Shown piece by piece: positions 8,257 to 11,918 of a stretch of 11,918 nucleotides of DNA. The notes under the pieces were generated by a model. The model saw only the letters and a program-made list of their open reading frames with translations. It searched no databases and had not been told where the DNA came from. The stretch is taken from NCBI GenBank assembly GCA_034096865.1, contig JAWQFJ010016457.1, positions 15,001 to 26,918 on the forward strand, given 5' to 3'. Each line of letters opens with the position of its first letter. Position 1 is the stretch's first letter. The stretch is from Theodoxus fluviatilis. Taxonomy: Eukaryota; Mollusca; Gastropoda; Cycloneritida; Neritidae. The position numbers were made by a program, and so were the translations under genes.

Positions 8257-9236
8257 ATTCAACTATGTCAACAATGTCTGGAAATGTATTCTTGGTAAGT
8301 AAACTCCATATGCACTTGACCACACTCTCATCAAATTGCATTGAGGTCCTCTGCAAGCATATGGCTTTTTCCATGTGCAGCAGCCATTTGTTTTACCATC
8401 TTTGTTGGTCAACAGTGGGAATTTACCACTTTGCATAATAGAAAAGATGTTATTCAACCAGGTGTTTCTTTCATAATGATAACTATATTACAAGTGACTG
8501 ACAGTGCTGAAAAAACCCCAACTGAATCTTAGAGGTCTATTGAACCTCCATTGGCTCTTCCCAGTGTAGACCTAATGCATGACTTGCTGCATACAGCCTG
8601 AACTGACTGAAGCAGGGCAACAGATGCTTTTACTTCTGTATATATTGACTAGCTTTCGGATTTATCAGACATCTATTGCACAGGTGTTCTCAGTTCACAG
8701 ATTGGTTGCCTGTTCAGCCAAGCACACCTCTGATAAGAGGAGTGGACTATGGATGTGACTAAATAGAAGCTTGGATGGGGGATGCAAAACTGCCTTACAT
8801 TTTCCTATAATGACCATTGTCTGATTGCCAAATTCCAGTAAAAAGGTGAATTTTAGACAAGAGTGTTGCCTCAGTGCCTTCTGCAGGATTTTAATGGTGG
8901 TTTCATAACAATCCATGCATAGGTCACCACTCATATGTGTTGAGCAATGAACAAAGAAATTGTCTCATGAGTACAATTAATAATAAGTTAATAATACAAA
9001 TTAATAATCAATATAATTACATAAAAATAATATCATTCTATGAGAATACAATAACCCTGTAATCATGAAATGATTATAGATATGGTCCAAATAGAGGAAG
9101 AAATAACCATGAATGAGACTACACTAAAGTCAGATAAAAAAATTACCTTTGTCCTTTTCTTAACCCACTTAAGAGTTCACATTGGCTTGCTATCCAAACC
9201 CTTTCTGACCATGGAAAGCACACAAATGCATGCATG
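8257..9236. other. Unassigned stretch, AT-rich in its last part
   Basis: Short open frames occur on both strands (8341-8532 plus, 8695-8934 minus), but none shows a known motif or start context. 8969-9050 is almost pure A/T with three copies of TTAATAAT at 8977, 8988 and 9001. Nothing here supports a gene. Confidence 0.4.
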
Positions 9237-9267
<31 letters not shown>

Positions 9268-9295
9268 ACACACACACTCATGCACACACACATAT

Positions 9296-9341
<46 letters not shown>

Positions 9342-9378
9342 CCACACACATACACACAAACACACACACGCACACACA
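9237..9378. repeat. (CA)n microsatellite with interruptions
   Basis: About 140 bases of CA repeat interrupted by cata, catgca, cccaca and caaaca variants. The alternating purine-pyrimidine sequence may form Z-DNA. The overlapping Thr-His and Cys-Val frames on the two strands are repeat artefacts. Confidence 0.97.
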
Positions 9379-9469
9379 GACAAGGGATGATCATAAGGCA
9401 TTCACACTGGCCAAGAAGCTGTACCAGCCATGCCAAGCATGACCATATAGCAGTCCAAAGAGGACTCTG

Positions 9470-10468
9470 CTAGAGCTGTGATTTTGAATTGATATTTTAA
9501 AGCAGAAGAAGAAAGCCAGATGGAGATTGCCAAGAGAACTGGTGCACCAAATAAAGCAGCACCACATGTCATCAGGAAGTACAGAGCTCACGGTACTACT
9601 GCTAATCACAAAGGAAGAGGCAGGAAAAGCCTAAGCCCTATTAGTACTAGAGATGATTCTGAACTCAAGAGAGCATCTCTTTCAATAGAAAAGCCACTTC
9701 CCTACAGCTGCAACGACAGTGGACTCTGGAGACTGGCATTAAGTGTTCCTCTAAAACCGAGGAACATGTTGCAGGAGGGCAGTCTTCAAGCTGTAAAGCT
9801 AGGACGAATTTTGTGAATGAAGGCCAGGGGAAACAGAATTCAGAAGGCCTATGATAACAAGACTGAAATATTGAAAACTCATTAAAAGTCATACCTACTG
9901 GTGAGTCCAACTTCAGTTGTTTCCAACATTGGGTCAAAGCATGGTGTGTAAAGGCCTGGAGAAGCCCATAAGCCTGGATGATTGGCTCCTACAGTGATAT
10001 ATGGAGGTGGATCCAGTTTGGTTTGATGAAAAATGTGAGCTTCTGGGGTCAGTATCCTGAAGTTGTGTGAAGGCTGCAGGAATAATTTTGTATGCAGATA
10101 TGTTTTGGAACAAATCAAGTTTCCTTCTGCACAGCAACAGCTTCCCCTGGACCTGGAGTGGATATTCCAGTAGAATAGTGTGCCATGTCAAATGCAAGGG
10201 TATTTACCAATGGTAAAATGCCCATCATGTCAATGTCTTGCCATGGCCATCCAAGTCACCTGACATGAGCCCCCAAGAAAATCTGTGGGACACTTTTGGC
10301 AAAGTTGTTCCAGAGGAAAAGCACACCAATAAAAACAAGCTGGTAGGTGTCCTGATGCAGAGGTGGACTGAAATAGCTACTGAACACTGCACAAGCTTGC
10401 ATCTAGCATGCCAATTGCATACGAAAGCTTTGCTCATTGGCAAACATGGTCATCTAAAGACTGAATAG
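9470..10468 (+). pseudogene. Tc1-like transposase relic (DD34E type)
   Basis: An intact protein would cut and paste its transposon at TA sites. Parts seen in order: the helix-turn-helix DNA-binding region with MEIAKRTGAPNKAAPHVIRK and the GRGRKS linker (9520-9640, frame 1); an NMLQEGSLQAVK segment (about 9760-9800); the first catalytic motif as VIPTGESNF (9888-9914, frame 3), where the family has VIFSDES; an RPGEAHKPG...APTVIYGGGS segment (9952-10015, frame 1); the second catalytic motif as FQ*NSVPC (10165-10188), where the family has FQQDNAPC; and the third as WPSKSPDMSPQENLW (10241-10285, frame 2). At least three frameshifts and about six stops are present. Two catalytic Asp codons are changed (to Gly at 9900-9902, to Asn at 10174-10176); the Glu (10277-10279) remains. 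The frame ends at a TAG at 10466-10468. Terminal inverted repeats were not found. Confidence 0.9.
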
Positions 10469-10582
10469 ATAAAGCCTTAAAGGACACTCCATTGCACAAT
10501 TTAACTCATCTCATCTGAATGATTGCCCAGCATTTCTGATCAACTTCCCAAAGTGGCTGGGTCATTTAGTGCAACATCATCA
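10469..10582. other. Spacer between the Tc1 relic and the MITE candidate
   Basis: About 110 bases that may include the decayed right end of the Tc1-like element. I could not match an inverted repeat to the left flank (9379-9469). Confidence 0.3.
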
Positions 10583-10881
10583 TTAGGCCAAAGAAAAAAA
10601 AAGTTGTGGTTATGGTAACCTGACTAGCCTTTTTTTCTGCCAACCTTAAACATTTTTTTTCATGCAAAAAAGAAAAAGATATAAAAAGTTAAGAAATCAA
10701 TGGTAATCAATTAATTGTGTGCTGTTCCATTTACTCTGCCTTATGAGCACTCAGGGAATCTACTATTTAAGTATGAAAAGAACAGTTTTTCAGTGAACGA
10801 GAAATTGTGATTTATGTTTGATCTGGCCTCTTCTGAAAAAAAAAATTACCATAACCACAACTATTTTTTCTATTGACCTAA
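10583..10881. mobile_element. Candidate MITE with 36-bp terminal inverted repeats
   Basis: The arm at 10583-10618 and the reverse complement of 10846-10881 match at 31 of 36 positions, including a perfect 17-bp core agttgtggttatggtaa (10602-10618 versus 10846-10862). The element is about 299 bp, AT-rich and non-coding. TA dinucleotides lie at both outer edges (10584-10585 and 10879-10880), which would fit a Tc1/mariner-type TA target duplication, but the exact ends are uncertain. It lies 115 bp downstream of the Tc1-like relic, and no sequence link to that relic is visible. Confidence 0.6.
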
Positions 10882-10944
10882 AATGATCAACTAACTGTAA
10901 AAATGTAAAAAATAGATGCAAATAAACTCAAATAGTTCGTTACG

Positions 10945-11472
10945 TTATATTTTTAACAGTAATGCATTCCTGTCATGCAAAATGTGAGGACATTCATTAT
11001 ACAGACAACGGATTTGATCCATGGTATTACATTCCTTGGTCAACCCCAGCTGAGCTCTCGGACCAGACCTCAGTAGGGGCACACATTCTGGGTGAGATAT
11101 CCAGTCTTCAATACTGACATTTTGGTCTGGCAGTCTCCAGTATGTGGCCGAGTTGCCCATGGGTACAAACGACAGTGGTACAGTGGAACCCCTTTTTCTG
11201 AGATTTTGTGAAGTTGTAAAATAGGGGTTCCACTGTATCACTATACAGAAGTCATTATGAAATGTCACAACAGAAAATTGCAGTGTCCTTTGCTTCATTT
11301 CATTTTCTACCAAGATGTCCACATCTGCTTGGTATCTGATCAACAGCAGAGGGCAAATTTGATCATTACAAAAACTTTCACTCAGATGCAATAAAACCCT
11401 TAACACTGATGACTTGTTTTCCACATTGCCTCCATGGACCCCGTCCTTGTCAACAAAGTTACACAGCTCAGT
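10945..11472 (-). CDS. Unrecognised open reading frame, possible exon (partial)
   Basis: The minus strand is open for 175 codons, from just after a TAG (11473-11475) to a stop at 10945-10947. It is the longest frame in the window outside tandem repeats. There is no in-frame ATG near the upstream edge, so the coding sequence, if real, would enter by splicing; an AG at 11473-11474 is possible but has a poor pyrimidine tract. The product looks like ordinary globular protein: a HGGNVENKSSVLRVLLHLSE segment, then LLLIRYQADVDILVENE, and a C-terminal part with YWRLPDQNVSIEDWISHPEC and NTMDQIRCLYNECPH. I recognise no family. Residues encoded by 11181-11237 come from an inserted 55-bp MITE plus the duplicated TA, which adds 57 bp (19 codons) without a stop. 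It could instead be a pseudogene fragment or an unknown transposon relic. Confidence 0.35.
   Translation of the reverse strand, partial: TELCNFVDKDGVHGGNVENKSSVLRVLLHLSESFCNDQICPLLLIRYQADVDILVENEMKQRTLQFSVVTFHNDFCIVIQWNPYFTTSQNLRKRGSTVPLSFVPMGNSATYWRLPDQNVSIEDWISHPECVPLLRSGPRAQLGLTKECNTMDQIRCLYNECPHILHDRNALLLKI
11179..11237. mobile_element. Very short palindromic MITE with TA flanks
   Basis: Perfect 15-bp inverted arms tacagtggaacccct (11179-11193) and aggggttccactgta (11223-11237) surround 29 bases. Without the TA at each end the element is 55 bp, starting CAGTGG and ending CCACTG. A TA target duplication with CAGT-type termini is typical of Tc1/mariner and pogo-group elements. It lies inside the minus-strand frame 10945-11472. 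The superfamily is inferred from the termini only. Confidence 0.75.
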
Positions 11473-11475
11473 CTA

Positions 11476-11813
11476 GGTCTTCCTTCATTCATGTAGAATT
11501 CTGGTTTTATTGTGCTTCATCCGGAACACGGAGTATATACATTATGATGAAGAATTGATGAAGATGAGAATTATGGGTGCTTTTGTACACATTTATAATC
11601 AAATGATAATGTGCATGAAACTTGAGCCAACACAGAGACAAGTAAACTGAGGGGACAATGATTTCTCTGTACTCATAGTTACAAGTGTAGCCTGTGCTAC
11701 CTATAAACGTACACCAAACCCAATATGTCTATCAAATGATGATGGTATACTATGTCCAAAATTCAGGCAGTTACAGGCAGAGGGGTAAAGGCAGTCAGAC
11801 TGGAGCAGATGCA
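11476..11813. other. Unassigned non-coding stretch
   Basis: On the minus strand this lies upstream of the 10945-11472 frame, so it could be intron if that frame is an exon. I see no second exon, promoter or repeat in it. Confidence 0.35.
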
Positions 11814-11836
11814 GGGTGAGGGAAGTGGGGGTGGGG
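11814..11836 (+). other. G-quadruplex motif
   Basis: Four G runs (11814-11816, 11820-11822, 11827-11831, 11833-11836) with loops of 3, 4 and 1 bases fit the canonical G3+N1-7 pattern on the plus strand. The surrounding 11810-11870 is purine-rich. Confidence 0.7.
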
Positions 11837-11918
11837 AGAAAGTACTGGGAACACAGTGGGAGCAAATGGAGTGAGTAACAAAGACATGGTATATCTGAAG
11901 TGGCAGAGTGCTCGTGGG

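Noticed and set aside
8695..8934. Minus-strand frame of 79 codons with several Cys and hydrophobic residues
   Set aside because: No family, start context or splice sites are convincing, and the length is expected by chance.
9177..9473. Thr-His and Cys-Val repeat frames
   Set aside because: They are translations of the CA microsatellite in several frames.
9665..10197. Minus-strand frames opposite the Tc1-like relic
   Set aside because: They are shadows of the transposase on the plus strand and show no motif of their own.
9379..10582. Terminal inverted repeats of the Tc1-like element
   Set aside because: I compared both flanks and found no matching CAGT-type ends; they are deleted or too diverged.
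1..11918. CRISPR array, bacterial operon, phage or defence system
   Set aside because: The tandem array has no repeat-spacer alternation, there are no prokaryotic genes or ribosome-binding-site patterns, and all recognisable elements are of animal type.

Overview
This looks like nuclear DNA from an animal, not bacterial or phage DNA. It is AT-rich, depleted in CpG over most of its length, and gene-poor, with no operon structure. It is full of eukaryotic repeats: a decayed non-LTR retrotransposon, a decayed Tc1-type transposon, several short inverted-repeat elements, a 66-bp minisatellite and long TCTG, CA, CT and poly-C tracts. This mix is common in marine invertebrates such as molluscs, but the sequence alone does not fix the phylum.

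Layout. 1-1932 (minus): the 3' part of a LINE, carrying reverse transcriptase motifs including FADD and a C-terminal Cys-rich segment, broken by stops and frameshifts. 2159-2189: poly-C tract. 3207-3270: small hairpin and a 15-bp tandem repeat. 3539-3892: an unrecognised open frame that runs into a piggyBac-like MITE candidate with TTAA flanks (3858-4027). 4392-4414 and 4893-4906: short microsatellites. 5115-6158: minisatellite of about 17 units of 66 bp with a higher-order duplication. 6270-6437: TCTG microsatellite followed by a pyrimidine tract. 7300-7860: CpG-enriched patch with a 79-bp tandem duplication. 8206-8256: A/T hairpin and a C-rich G4-type tract. 9237-9378: CA microsatellite. 9470-10468: Tc1-like transposase relic with two of its three catalytic residues lost. 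10583-10881: second MITE candidate. 10945-11472 (minus): the longest non-repetitive open frame, holding a tiny 55-bp palindromic MITE whose insertion keeps the frame open. 11814-11836: G-quadruplex motif.

No complete host gene can be shown. The best candidates for host coding sequence are the minus-strand frame at 10945-11472 and, more weakly, the plus-strand frame at 3539-3892; I recognise neither. Most other open frames lie in tandem repeats (66 bp is 22 codons, so frames stay open on both strands) or are chance shadows. I see no sign of a multi-gene system; the interest lies in the repeats and in the MITE inside the open frame.
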